From contig WJXW01000007.1 in the NCBI GenBank assembly GCA_015832175.1, forward strand, positions 1,426,001 through 1,490,000: DNA of 64,000 nt. Reading direction: 5' to 3'. Each line of letters begins with the position of its first letter. Within the stretch, counting starts at the first letter, position 1. Below, one piece after another: positions 22,990-34,649 of the stretch. Made by a program: the position numbers and the translations under genes. The DNA is from Paraphaeosphaeria minitans. Taxonomy: Eukaryota > Ascomycota > Dothideomycetes > Pleosporales > Didymosphaeriaceae. The notes under the pieces were generated by a model. The model was given only the letters and a program-made list of their open reading frames with translations, was not told where the DNA came from and did not search any database.

Positions 22990-24269
22990 CTATATTATTA
23001 TATAGTATTATGGCTTACAGAGCACTTATAGCTTATTAAGGGTATTTACTTAAGGCTTATAGGCTACCTTTTAAGAAGTAATCTAACTAAACTATACGTC
23101 GCCTATACCTTACCTACATATTATACTTATTACCCTTACTATACTTACTATTCTCACCTACTACACCTCTAGTAGTAACGTCCTCTTTACTCTCTTTATT
23201 ACTATTATCTAAGTTATTCTTACTATAATAAAGAGTAGACGCTAGATTAATCTATAATAAATTATTAGTATACGTTTTAAGTGTAGTAAAGGTGCGAACT
23301 TACTATTTACTATATAAGAGGAATAACTACCTTAAAAGTATTAGTAATTTAACGCTACTCTACTAGGATTAAGCCTAAGTACTAAGGGCTAGTAGTAGGC
23401 ACCTAGGTTACTATACCTATAGGTGTACTAATATAAGCCATAATATATTAGCAGTTAGCTAGTTCTAAGTTAAACTACTTCTAGTAATAAGCTAGCTTTA
23501 AGCCTATTACCTTTATATATTTATCTGTCTTACGCTATCTATTTAGGATTTCTATAACTATAATATAATAGTAGTTATAACGGGTATATAGGTAATTAAG
23601 GTAGCTGTTTATTACTTTTGGTACTTATAAATATTAACTACAGCGCACATATAGCGTATAACTCTAGATATACTAAGTTATAGTCTCTATAATTACCCTT
23701 AATATAATAGTTACAGCCCTTATTCTTATTTTTTATATAGCTATTAGGAAGTTTGGCTAAGTTCTACGCGTAGTATATATAAGTTATAAGCACTATAATA
23801 TAGTTTACGCACTTAGTATTATACTAAGCGCAAAGATAGTAGCTTTACGTAAGTTAGCCTTTTTAATATATTTTAGAACTAGGTAGTATAGCATATTAAA
23901 TAATTAATAAAGTTATTTAAAGGTTAAGCGCTTTATCTATCCTAAGTATATAGTAGTTATATATTATATAGGTTTAGAGTACACAGAAATTAGAACAATA
24001 TTAAAACTATATAGCCTTACTACCCTATATTATAAAAGGCTATAGTAAACAGAAGGAGTAGAAGCCTTATAATAAATAAAATACGTAATACGTTTATAAT
24101 GTGCACTATTTACTTGTAATAAGCTATTATTATATATATAATATGCACCTCTATAGACACTCTTTTTCTTTCCTATAGAGTAAGGTTTTTATTAAGGCTA
24201 TAGCATGCTGCAGAGAACCGCAGCTAAAGGGGAAGATTCTATAATAGGTAAATTATAATATTATTGTAC
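22990..24269. other. Unassigned region between L and LTR2
   Basis: 1.28 kb with no clear element structure. At 23941-24045 the plus strand reads I-V-V-I-Y-Y-I-G-L-E-Y-T-E-I-R-T-I-L-K-L, which resembles the helix-turn-helix at the start of Tc1/mariner-type transposases, but no DDE domain follows and no terminal inverted repeats were found. A less mutated GC-containing patch (CATGCTGCAGAGAACCGCAG) lies at 24205-24224. Confidence 0.3.
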
Positions 24270-24454
24270 TGTTGTGGCATCTAGCACTAAGACTATATAA
24301 AGGCCCTGTGCGCTAAGTAAGCTGTCTACATAAAACCTACGCTACGTCCTAACTCTATATATAATAAACATTATTCTACTAATACTATTAAGTTATCCTT
24401 TTACTATTCTTTCTAGTGTAAATCAAATACTATTACCTATAAATAGACCTTATA
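24270..24454 (+). repeat. LTR2 copy
   Basis: 185 bp, TGTTGTGG...CCTTATA, with a TATATAAA box at 24295-24302, about 26 bp from its start. It could be the 3' LTR of L, which is coded on the same strand, but the flanks (TGTAC, AGAAT) do not form a duplication and element M begins immediately after, so its origin is open. Confidence 0.75.
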
Positions 24455-24760
24455 AGAATAAACTATTAACACTAAAGGCTATTTTCTATACTAGGGTAGA
24501 TAATAGGTTTTTAAGTTAGAACCCTTATAAATAAAGATTATTACTATAGCGTATACCTCTCTAGCCTTAGGCTATATAGGCTGCGAAATAACGTATAATA
24601 TTATTATAAAAGACTACTTTTACCCTAGGATAGTAAATAATGTATAATAGTACATTAGGACCGATAATATCTATAGACGCGTAAAGCTATAGTAAAAGAT
24701 TAAGAAAGGGCTACTAAAGTTTCTCCTACTACTAGATTAAGGGTAGAGAGATATTATTAT
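24455..24760 (+). pseudogene. Gypsy M integrase, part 1 (zinc-binding region)
   Basis: Plus strand. The H2C2 region reads Y-I-G ... D-Y-F-Y-P-R ... Y-I-R-T-D-N-I-Y-R-R-V-K, the usual H-x-G ... F-Y-W-P-x-M ... C-x-x-C-x-R-x-K with His and Cys codons mutated. The frame reaches R-D-I-I-I and is cut by copia B. Removing copia B and one ATTAT joins it in frame to D-F-I-I-T-L-P-K-S at 31836 onward. Confidence 0.75.
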
Positions 24761-24998
24761 TATCTGTATAGTTTATTGTATAAGTAGCACTGGGTGAAGT
24801 GGGGGCCTGCCTACCTGTAGGGACCCGCACAAGGACCCACTACTTAGGTTAGCGCTAAGAGGCAGAGACTTTATAAAGTCCTTAGTGCCCCTTTGTACGA
24901 TAGACTAGACGTAATTAATTAAACCTACTTCTTACCCTTTACATAATAGTATACTATTAACCTTTAAATGCTTAATTATAGATTAAGCTAAACCTACA
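24761..24998 (+). repeat. LTR1, 5' LTR of copia B
   Basis: It starts TATCTGTATAG (first TG decayed to TA) and ends ...AACCTACA. In coding sense the family LTR is TGTCT...AACA. Confidence 0.92.
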
Positions 24999-25299
24999 CT
25001 AATTAGTAGTTAATTCTAATTAACTGTAAACTAGTAAGGTCTAAAGATAGAGCGCCCTATAAGCTAGATACATAGGCTCTGTATTGTTACCTTTACTAGA
25101 GATTAAAATTTAGATTGTATAATAAGTAGAAATAAAGCGTACACATTTGTAAAGAGTCATATAATCTAGTCTAAGCTATTCTATAGAAAAGAAAGGAGAT
25201 AGTAAGCATATTCACAACCCTAAAAAACACGTCGCACAATTAAACTAGTAACACACTAATGCGATCTAGTCGCACCATTTAATAAGATAATAACATAGC

Positions 25300-27050
25300 A
25301 CTAGGACTAGGAGACTTCCTAAAAGAATCTATATAAGAAGGAATCGCACAACAAGCTACCTAGAAAGACAACTTAGAATAGCTACACTAGGTAAAAGAAG
25401 TAGTAAATATTAGAGCTATTACCCTAAAGGGCGAAATTACACAAAGATACTAGATAGATAGGATAGACCTATATAGTAGTCCACCCCCTTTAATAAAGCG
25501 TATAAACATATATATAGTATATATACTTATTTACTATTATATAAGTAGTCTTAAAAAAGAAGAGGTAATCTCCTCCTTCTTAGAAGATTTCTTTAAATAA
25601 ATAGAGAAGAACTTTAAGTAAATTAGCTATGCGATAAAATAAGAGCTTATTACTTATTTTACACAAAAAGGATTTACTGCTCTAGACTCTGTAGTAAAGG
25701 ATATATAGTTAAAAAAGCTCTACAGACTTACTTAGCTTAAATATAAGCTATAGGAACCTTGTATAACACTACTGCAACTTAAACCTAAACTGTATTATAC
25801 TATATATATAACAGAACCTACACTACCTATACGAATTCTATAAGTGGTAGGTGCACAGCTAGGGCATGTGCCCTAGTAGGTAAGGATAACAACACTATAT
25901 ATAGAGCTACACTAGTAGTAATAGCCTAAAACCTAAGTTGCCTTTACTTAGCAACCTATATTGTATAAAGAGACTAGGCGCTCCTAGCCTTTTTAATAAT
26001 AAAGGAACTATACCTTTATCTAGCTTGGTAAGATTATTCTCTTTTAGAAAGTATAGAATAAGGAGAACAACTACACTAGCTAACTATATAATATACTAGC
26101 AGACAAGATAAGACTCTTTAGAGAGTTATGCTATAGACTAGGCATACTATAGAACTAGTATATAAATATTTTCCTAGGCATTCTCTCTAATCGCGCGAGC
26201 ACCTACTACCTTCACAATGTAAAACTAGAACTTTAATAGGAGGAATTATACAATTAACTAAATAGATACTTTAACACTAGTGTGAACTATAACTAATACT
26301 AGACAGACTAGACTACCTTTACCTTTACATAATACTAGTAAAACAATCTTAGTAATATAGCGCACGAGACTTTAAATGTAATAATTAATAAGCTTACCCT
26401 AGCCTAAAGAGCTTTAGGAGAAGGGTTTAGTAGTAAACTTTAACTACATACTACTATCGTACAAGTATACTAAGGCCACCTAGACCTTAAACAAGCTATA
26501 TTTAACCCTAAAAACACAGTAGAAGGCTTACTTAGCAACCTTTATGCATTACTTTAGGTAGCTAAAGATAGGAAGAATTCCTAGTTTCTTTAGGAAAACA
26601 AAGAAGTGTTCTACACTAATAGAAGATATAATAACCCTAATTATATAAGAGGATCTAGCCTATCTAGAGGCAGATCTAACTTTAAACAGAAATTTAGGTC
26701 TAACTTTAGAAGTTTAAGCTCTTATACAAAGTAGAAATGTTTTATATACTATAAAGAGGGATGTTAGTTAACTAACTATCTACTAAAAGATACCTATAGG
26801 GCAAAGAAGCAGTACATAGCATTATACGCCAACTTTTATAACTAGGACCCTACTACTATAGATGTATAAGTATATATTCTTAAGTTTAAAGGGGACCTAG
26901 AGGATAAACATAGTTATATAAAAGAAGAGGATAGCAAAATAGATTACTAGAGTAATAAAGAAGAAGTATAGAAAGCTACTTCTTTTTTAACTTCTACTAT
27001 ATACCTCTATTATATAACTAGAGAGGATATCTACTATAGCAAAAGAGAGG
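25300..27050 (+). pseudogene. Copia gag with zinc knuckle (copy B)
   Basis: Plus strand. The clearest motif is the knuckle at 26739-26780: C-F-I-Y-Y-K-E-G-C-x-L-T-N-Y, for the C-F-V-C-x-K-E-G-C-x-x-x-x-H form of Pezizomycotina copia elements. Upstream there are K/E/Q-rich stretches typical of Gag. Many TAG and TAA codons mean no protein can be made. The protease should follow at about 27050-27500; I cannot see its D-S/T-G motif. Confidence 0.7.
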
Positions 27051-27549
27051 ATTCTAAAGGAACACTTATATAACTTTTTACCCTAGAAGGACAATATTGT
27101 ATAAGATTCTAGGAAGAACTTTAGGATATAAGTGCTGTATAAGTATTTATAGTAGGTAAGGATAAACTTGCTGTATACTTACGTAAAAACCCTACTATAA
27201 AAGTAGACTAGACACCTAGCTCTACTAATATTAGCTTTAGAGGCTAAGGATCCTAAATATTACTTAGCACTATACAAATTATAAACCCTATAGGAATAGT
27301 TACCTATAATATCCTAGATACCCTAACACTATTCCTACTATTACTAGTAGACGTAGACAGGCTTAGGGTATACTTTAATAACATCCTAGATATTATTATA
27401 TAAAAAAATAGCACTATAGTACCTATTATATAAAAATAAGGATACCTATTCTTTAACTTTAGTAAAGAAGAATTAGCCTTATTTTTTATAGAGATAGAAC
27501 TCTAGCGCCTATACTACTGCTTTAGCTAACCCTAGATAGAAAAACTATA

Positions 27550-28170
27550 TAAGCTTCTTACTTAGGTAGGGCATAAAGTAAAGAGCTCTGTACTAGAAGA
27601 AGTAAGGAAGTTCTATTACTACTACTAGTTATATAACTAAGCGCTAAGACGCTTTAAGTTCTCTATTTAAGATAACTTATACTTTAACTATAAGATTATT
27701 ATTAATATTATATAAATTAATAAAAGGGATGTCCTGCATGTTATTAATATAGATATATCTTTTTAGGCAGCCTAATTCCTAAGATTAATAACTGTACAAG
27801 ACACCTAGGATGCCTTAATAAAATGCTAGATTAATATATACTAAGGCCTACTAGATTATATTATCTATACCCTAGGAACTAACTTTGCTTCTAATAAGTT
27901 TTAGAATTATATAAAAATAGTTAGGGTAGAATATAGGCAAATGCTAGTTAAGGCACACTAGGCTGTAGGTAAGATTAAAAAAGCATATATCCTACTACGC
28001 TAAGCGTATAATATTTTAAAAGCTAAGATTAATAGTTATATAAATAATAAGATAGTGCTATAGATAGTAGTAAAGGCACTAAATAACATAGCTAGGCCTA
28101 ATAGTATAGTACCTACCCTCTTAATCTTTAGTGCCTACCTAAAGATTAATAAAAACTTTTTACCCTTACT
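27550..28170 (+). pseudogene. Copia integrase, C-terminal core (copy B)
   Basis: Plus strand: T-L-G-T-N-F-A-S near 27880, then K-A-H-x-A-V-G-K-I-K and L-R-x-A-Y-x-I, then P-T-L-L-I-F-S-A-Y near 28115-28140. This is the integrase core end of the fungal copia lineage. The N-terminal zinc-binding part is not clear. Confidence 0.65.
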
Positions 28171-28789
28171 AGAACTAATTGCCTAAGCTAATGTAGTTTA
28201 GAAAGTAATAAAAATGCTTAAAAAGAATATAGCTAAGGTTAAAGTTACTTATATAATTAACACTAGAAATAGCCTATTATTATACAAAACCCTTACACTC
28301 CCACTTAGCTTAGAAGTTATAGCCTAGAGAGAAAAAAAGGGATAGTAAGAACTATATAAAATTAAGAGTATTAAAAAAAGAGATATTATTCTAGAGCTTA
28401 AAAATAGACCTCTAAAACTACGCTATACATAGGTTAAACTATACTATTACGCAACTAAAGATAGCATATAGGAACTATAGGATATAAATGCTCCTGTGCC
28501 TACACAAATTAAAGCCCTAAAGCTAAGGCTAAGAGGAAGACCTAGGAAGGACTAAACTACTATAGTTGTATAATTAGGTGAAGCTTAATAAAGATTAAAA
28601 AGACTAAACACCTAGTTTATTACTTAAAAAGAAAAAGATAACTTTAAGCTTATACTAAAGCTTTGTGTAGATAGTATTATTACTATACCTAGCTAGCCCT
28701 TTACAGAATTAGATATAGCAGAAATAAATACCCTTATTACTAATAGCACTTTTAAAATCTTATTATATAACCCTACTAAACAATCTAGC

Positions 28790-29600
28790 TATATCTTTAA
28801 CCTGCGTCTTATACATAAGATTAAAGGCAAGATAACTTAACTATATAAGAAATTAAGACTTATCTTTACTAGCTATTTAGATAAAGAAAAAGAGGAGATT
28901 CTTATATAATCCCCTACTATCTAGTGTATAAGCTAGAGGTTACTATTAGCTCTTTTAGTAACACTAATTTAGTTATATAATATGCACATTAAGCTTAGGG
29001 ATATTACTTAGGCCTATATACAGTACACTAATAAACTCCTTTATATATTATACGCCTAATTACTAGTAGAAATACGCGATTTCTTCCCACTAAATATAAT
29101 TCTGTGAGTTATACAACCTCTATATAGCGTAGTAGAATTAGGTCTCTACTAGTTTAAGATATACTATAACTACTATAAGGAGAAACTATAGATGTATGTA
29201 TTAATATACAACCTATGCCTACTTATTATAGATAAAGGACCTAAGATATTTAGTATTACTAGACTCTAGACTAATAACACCCTTAGTGTGGTTACAGAAA
29301 GCTTTATATAATAAAAAGAGGAGTAGCTCTATACTATAAAGTTTTATGCAAAGAACAAAAGCGTCTTAATATAAAATAGGGTAATTAAGTTTAATAGAGG
29401 CAAAATCTAACTTATCTAGGGTATTATTACTATAGAATAAAAGGGACAGGCCAAAAGCCTTCGCACAATTAATCCCTAGGACAAAGACACTATATACTAA
29501 TATATTGTATAATAAGTAAGAGGTGTATATATCTCTTTAGTTTGCTAACTAGAAGTAAGATTTAACCTGTCTATTACCGCGTAAACAACAGTACTAATAG
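28790..29600 (+). pseudogene. Copia reverse transcriptase (copy B)
   Basis: Plus strand. RVT_2 signature in order: I-F-N-L-R-L (for 'IFNSRFVDE') at 28790; E-E-I-L-I-x-S-P-T-I near 28890; R-D-I-T-x-A-Y at about 29000; Q-P-L-Y-S-V-V-E near 29107-29140; and C-L-L-I-I-D-K-G near 29216. It makes cDNA in the virus-like particle when intact. RIP stops throughout. Confidence 0.85.
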
Positions 29601-29689
29601 AAGAAGATATTAAGGCACTAAACATGCATTTAAACTAGTAAATTTAGAATACACAAAGAGGACTAAAATTTATTCTACTTAACTTAGGT

Positions 29690-30255
29690 CGCACGAAGCT
29701 GTTTATCTTTATAGATAGCTCTTTTGCTAATAGTAGAGACCTAAGCTTACAGCTTAGCTTTATTATTATACTAGTAAAGAAATATCGCACAATAACTTAG
29801 GACTTTAAGATCTATAGCAATATTATTTACTAGAACTTAGTAAAGTGCAAAAGAGTAACTAAAAGTGTTCTAGTAAGCGAATTGTACAGCCTAGTAGGCA
29901 GTTTTAATAATGTAATTACATTAAGCATAATACTCTAATAGATTATATAAACACTTTAGATCCCCCTAATTCCTATTATAGTCTATACTAACTTAAAATC
30001 CCTATACAAATGCCTTATACAACTAGACACTATAAATAAAAAACGCCTTATAATTAATATTATATTAATTAGGGAGTCGTACAAAAAACAGGAAATTACA
30101 GAGATTAGGTAGATTAATAGTAAAGATAATCCTACTAATACTTATATAAAGTAAGCACCTAACTAGGCACTCTAAACACTAATCTTAATAAATAAACTAC
30201 ATATTACTATTAAGGCTTTAGTAAACAGAATTAATAAGGACTATATAATAGAGTA
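29690..30255 (+). pseudogene. Copia RNase H (copy B)
   Basis: Plus strand: L-F-I-F-I-D-S-S-F-A-N at 29698-29730, then L-Q-L-S-F-I-I-I-L; later S-E-L-Y-S-L-V near 29878-29898 and Y-T-N-L-K-S-L near 29983-30005 (for 'TDSRSL'). It forms the end of pol. The last few residues resemble D-N-P-T-N-T near 30130, the usual motif before the copia pol stop. Confidence 0.8.
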
Positions 30256-30259
30256 AGTA

Positions 30260-31592
30260 CTTTACTATACAATATTTCTTTTGTTATTTTACTTACTATT
30301 TTTTAAAAAAAAAAGAAGAAAAATTTCTTTTTCTATTTAACTTACTAGAACTTTGTATAGACACATTTATTTTTAGGCTATATAGCCTTACTACTAATTT
30401 AACATTATAGTTTTATTACAAGAGAGGGAATACATTGTAGGAGATTATATAAAGATATTAAAGAATATATTTTCTATATTAATAATTTAGATATCTTAAG
30501 CCTAGGCCTACTTACCCCTTTATATAATAAAGACATTTACCCCCTCCTTATACACAACGCTTATAATAAGCACTATATAACTTCTATATATAGGCGCTGT
30601 ATAATCTAGACTTATAGCCTAGGATTGCATAATAATCTAGGAACACCAAATTACTAGTATTAGTAGTGCTACACAAGTAAGTATAAGGCTTATTTTAAAC
30701 TTATCTGTATAACTAGATAAGCACTACTTACTAATATCCCTTACGTTATACAACGCGAGCAGCCTACTACTAGAGGTTTATACTAACTAGTATTTACATA
30801 ATAATATCCTAAGAGGGCATTTAGGCTACCCTAGCCTCTTCGTCCTACACTTATTAGTATTATATAATAAAAACAAAGATACTCTAAAAGATTTATTATA
30901 CGTCTACCACTAGGCTCTGTATAAAGGCCCTTATGCTAGGTAAACTAGTAGGGAGGTTAACCTAGATACGCGATCTAGTCTAGTCTATAATAACTAGCAC
31001 AAAGACACTAGTAGTAAGGGCACTAGCGCCTAATAGACTAACAGCGTTATTAGCTATTATATAATAGTAAGTGTGTGTGTATATATATATATGTCTTATT
31101 AAAAATTAGCATTATATAAAAAAGCTATACACATTTACTAGTAACAAAGCACTAGCTACTAGACACTAGAACACTAAAAAGAATAGGGTAAGAAGGGAGG
31201 AAGGTACATATATATTAAAGTAGGATAAAGGAGAGAGGGTTTAGGGGAGCTAGAAGATATTTTTTTATACTTACTTACTAAGACCTAGTGCTAAGTATTA
31301 TATTATTTAACATCTTACTTTCTGTTTACGCACAAGGCATATGCCTAGAAAGAGTCTTATTATATAATGCGGCTTTGCTACTATATAAGAGGGTAGAGTA
31401 AGAACTAAGTAGGTTAGCTATTACTACCTATTTACACAAGAGTAGGTGCAAATAAGACCTTTACTATATAGTAACACTATACCTACCCTACAACCTATTC
31501 TAATAGGAAAAGGCTAACTATATAGATAGAAAAGGATAGGAAAGGGAGGTGTATAATAGACATAAGCTATTACACAAAAGAAAAGTTACTAG
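30260..31592 (+). other. 3' noncoding region of copia B
   Basis: 1.3 kb without a coding domain, conserved in copies A and C. It contains an A-rich tract at 30301-30325, a (TA)n stretch near 31079-31092 and several GC-containing patches. Its conservation across copies only shows shared descent. Confidence 0.6.
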
Positions 31593-31830
31593 TGTCTATA
31601 TAGTTTATTGTATAAGTAGCACTAGGTAAAGTAGGGGCCTACCTACCTATAGGGACCCGCACAAGGACCCACTACTTAGGTTAGCGCTAAGAGGTAGAGA
31701 CTTTATAAAGCCCTTAGTGCCCCTTTATACAATAAACTAGACGTAATTAATTAAACCTACTTCTTACCCTTTATATAATAGTATACTATTAACCCTTAAA
31801 TGCTTAATTGCAGATTAAGCCAAAACTATA
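31593..31830 (+). repeat. LTR1, 3' LTR of copia B
   Basis: 238 bp, TGTCTATATAG...AAACTATA. Followed by ATTAT. Confidence 0.92.
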
Positions 31831-31835
31831 ATTAT

Positions 31836-32000
31836 AGACTTTATTATAACGTTGCCCAAGAGTAGGGGTTACACTAATATTATAGTAATTATAGATAGGT
31901 TAATAAAGGATCTAAAGTTTATTAGGCTTCTACACCTATAAGGTTCTTAACAGTAATAAAGGCCTTTTATAAAGAGGAGGTAGAGGCTAGAGGATAAAGG
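31836..32000 (+). pseudogene. Gypsy M integrase, part 2
   Basis: Plus strand: D-F-I-I-T-L-P-K-S-R-G-Y-T-N-I-I-V-I-I-D, then R-L-I-K-D, the first catalytic-Asp part of the gypsy integrase core, then a frame change and V-I-K-A-F-Y-K-E-E-V-E-A-R-G near 31955-31995. The core then breaks off and resumes at 57436 after ~385 bp of foreign sequence and gypsy H. Confidence 0.75.
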
Positions 32001-32044
32001 ATAACCTTCTAGACCTTCTAGTACCTTCTCTCCCCTAGTACTAG

Positions 32045-32278
32045 TGTAGTGTAAAGGTTGGCCTATAATAGAGAGTTAGAGAAACATAGGGCTAATTAGC
32101 TGTTATTTAGGATAGCTAATTAGGGAATAGACAAAAAAACAGAGAATAACTAGACAAGACAGAAAGAGACCTAATGAATAATTAGAGTAGTTGGATTTAT
32201 ATAATAGATTTTAGATAGGATAACTTAACTTATTCTTTTATATTCCTTACTTAAGGCAAACGCACCTACAACACCACA
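32045..32278 (+). repeat. LTR4, 5' LTR of gypsy H
   Basis: 234 bp, TGTAGTGTAAAGG...CACCACA. It matches 56864-57097 and 57854-58085 and, inverted, 47905-48139. Confidence 0.9.
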
Positions 32279-32282
32279 TTTT

Positions 32283-32295
32283 TGGCGAGGGACAT
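32283..32295 (+). promoter_or_regulatory. Possible primer binding site of gypsy H
   Basis: TGGCGAGGGACA begins four bases after the 5' LTR. A TGG start close to the LTR is what a tRNA-CCA-primed element needs. In H2 the same place reads TAGCAAGGGACA, consistent with RIP. I cannot name the tRNA. Confidence 0.35.
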
Positions 32296-32366
32296 AGGGC
32301 TGCTTTTATAAGGATGTAGAGAAGTATAGTAATAAGTATTTAAAGAACTAATAGAAGCTGTTTAGT

Positions 32367-32710
32367 AGACTTTTAAGTAGCTACTAAATAGCTAGGAATA
32401 GAGCGATAAGACTAATAGACTTTTAAGTAGCTATTAGGTATATAGACAGATAGATTGTATAGACTTTTAAGTAGTTATTAGTTGCCTAGACAAATAGATT
32501 AATAGACTTTTAAGTAGTTACTAATTACCTAGAAACAAAACGACACACTAATAGACTTTTAAGTAGCTATCTAGTGCTAGTATAGACTATATAGACTTTT
32601 AAGTAGTTATTAGTTACCTAGGAACAAAATAATAATAGACTAATAGACTTTTAAGCAGCTATTAGGTAGAAAAAGCAATAGACTAGAGGACCTTAAAGTG
32701 GCCATTAGAC
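32367..32710 (+). repeat. Spaced-repeat array in 5' leader of gypsy H
   Basis: AGACTTTTAAGTAGCTATTA-type units start at 32367, 32417, 32461, 32504, 32553, 32593, 32645 and (degenerate) 32687, at spacings of 40-52 bp. Between them lie variable segments, several with CCTAGRAAYAAAA and ACTAATAG. The array lies between the primer site and gag. H2 has the matching array at 58174-58510 and E a shorter one. Confidence 0.9.
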
Positions 32711-32719
32711 TCCTAGAAA

Positions 32720-33387
32720 GAGCGAATGTAATAGATTCTAAATAATTCTAGTCTAAGTAATAATTAAGTTAGGGACAAAAGGGGAAGTAAGGTATTAGTA
32801 GTAGGATTTTATTAAGTGAGATTGTTCTCTCTATACCTAAAGCTAAATCGCTAATAGAAAACTAACATAAAAATAAGTAGACAACAGAAGAAAAACAAAA
32901 AATAGACAAAATAGATTTATATAGGTTTTGTAATAACCCTATTTATCTAACTACTCCTACTAAGAGCAGCACTAGTTAAATAAGCTAAGGTAATACTAAT
33001 TACCTTTTAAAAGACATAAACGAAAGAAAGTAGTTTAAGGATAGAGAACTAGAAATAGGAGGTTTCCTTGAAAAGAAAAATATAGCTTAGTTTACTTTAA
33101 GCCTAAATAATAGTAACGCACTAAGCTTTAGTAGTATTAATATTACTACCTTCCTAGAGGACTATAACTTTTAAGTAGAAAGAGTAGAGTAGAGGAAGGA
33201 GCTTAAGAAATAAAAGCTACCTTACTTCTATTTAGGCACCTACTAAAGGGATATTATAAAGCTGCCAGCCTATAGAAGCGCTTTAGTTAACTAGAAAGAC
33301 TTCTAGAAGATACTTTGCTCTAAGTACTTATTAATAGACTTAGAGTACTAAAAATCAACTAGAGCCTACCTTAATAGCTAGCTTAAT
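32720..33387 (+). pseudogene. Gypsy H gag, N-terminal part
   Basis: Plus strand, K/E-rich. It is cut at 33387 by gypsy G and resumes at 46317. The uninterrupted version is in H2 (58560-59200), where the join is GCTTAATAAACTAAGC. RIP stops throughout. The start codon cannot be fixed. Confidence 0.6.
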
Positions 33388-33579
33388 TATTATAGGCTAG
33401 CCTTAAAGAGTAAATAGAACTGTAAGTGCCAAATGTAAAGGATAAATTCTAGGTATTAAGTCTCTATAGGGGGGTGTGCTACTTATAAGAAGAGTTTTCC
33501 TTAGTAGGTCTACTTCTTTAGGGCAGTTTCTTTCCTTAAGATCTTTATAAAGGCTAGGGCATAGCCCTAGCCCATTACA
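33388..33579 (-). repeat. LTR5, 3' LTR of gypsy G
   Basis: 192 bp, TATTATAGGC...CCATTACA on the plus strand, with a GGGGGG tract and a GGGCATAGCCC palindrome near its right end. Confidence 0.9.
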
Positions 33580-34300
33580 TACCCTAGACCTTACTTAGGT
33601 TAAAACGTCTTATAGTTAAAAGGTAAGCTTTAGAGATCTTAGGAATAAAGTGCTATAGTAAGGTAGTAGTGTTATAGGCCTTATTCTTCTATTAAGAACT
33701 TATTATTATTTTAGTAAGGGTTCCCTTATAGTGTAGAGGCGGCCCTAAGGCGTTTTTATAGCGAGGGCCCTTATTAGGCGGTTTGTTTATTTATCTTATT
33801 ATTATAAGGTAATAGGACAGCGCTCCTACCCTTTCTAATATAAATATAGTGTGTCTATTACCTTAGTAGTGCGTTACTATTATAGTCTCCTTATATTTAT
33901 ATTACTTTATCTCCCTTCTTTCCTTCTCTACTCTCTCTTTCCTATACTAACCTTAACCTACGCCTATTCTAACTTCTTTAGCTATCTATTATAGTTTCCT
34001 TTATAATGTTTATATGTTCTTCCCTATAGGCTAAATAGGACTATTATTATGCCTACAGTCCCCCTAGGTAGCCTTAAAGCGGTTTAGAGCTATAGTGTCT
34101 ATAATATTTTTAACTAGCACCTAAGTTAGTAATACCTATCTAGTCTACTTTACTAGCGCCTATTATTATTTACCCTAGGCGTTTTTAATATATAGAACCT
34201 CCTCTACTTCCTATTTACGTAGGTCTAGGTCCGCTTCTTCTAGCTTTAGGGCTAGGCCTAGCTAGGCGTTAGCCTAGGTCTAACTAGACAGGAGATTGTC
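33580..34300. other. 3' region of gypsy G without recognised domain
   Basis: About 0.7 kb between the integrase end and the 3' LTR. The plus strand has a long pyrimidine-rich tract (33890-34020) with CTAAC and TTTAG/CTATAG strings that look like branch and acceptor sites, but no matching donor or protein was found. Confidence 0.35.
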
Positions 34301-34649
34301 TGCTACTTACTTAAGAAGGTTAATATAGATAGTCTTATAGAGATTACTAGATAAATTTAGCATTACTATAAATAGGGATAGTATAGCTATTATAGTATAC
34401 TTAACCTTAAGCTAGTTAAGTTTCTTCTTTAGCTAGTTAGTTTTTATATTAAGCAGTAAGAACTATATCTTATCTTTAACTTAGAATTACTTCCTAAAGT
34501 AGTAGATATAGTTTATAGCCTCTATAGTGCGCTACTACCTATAAGTAATAGTAGCCTAGGCTAAAGCTATCACTCTATTAAAGTAGTCTAGGAAGTGTTT
34601 TACTCTCCTAGTAGGGGTGTAGCTAGACTTTACTAGTAAGGGGATTCTC

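Larger units (their letters stand above)
24761..31830 (+). mobile_element. Copia copy B, complete structure
   Basis: 7070 bp with 238-bp LTRs at 24761-24998 and 31593-31830 and perfect ATTAT target-site duplications (24756-24760, 31831-31835). Coding is on the plus strand. It is the best copy for reading the domains of this family because it has no nested insertion. It sits in the integrase gene of element M. Confidence 0.95.

Noticed and set aside
32367..32710. CRISPR-like appearance of the leader array
   Set aside because: Unit spacing is irregular, spacers share motifs, and it lies inside a eukaryotic LTR retrotransposon and recurs in other copies.
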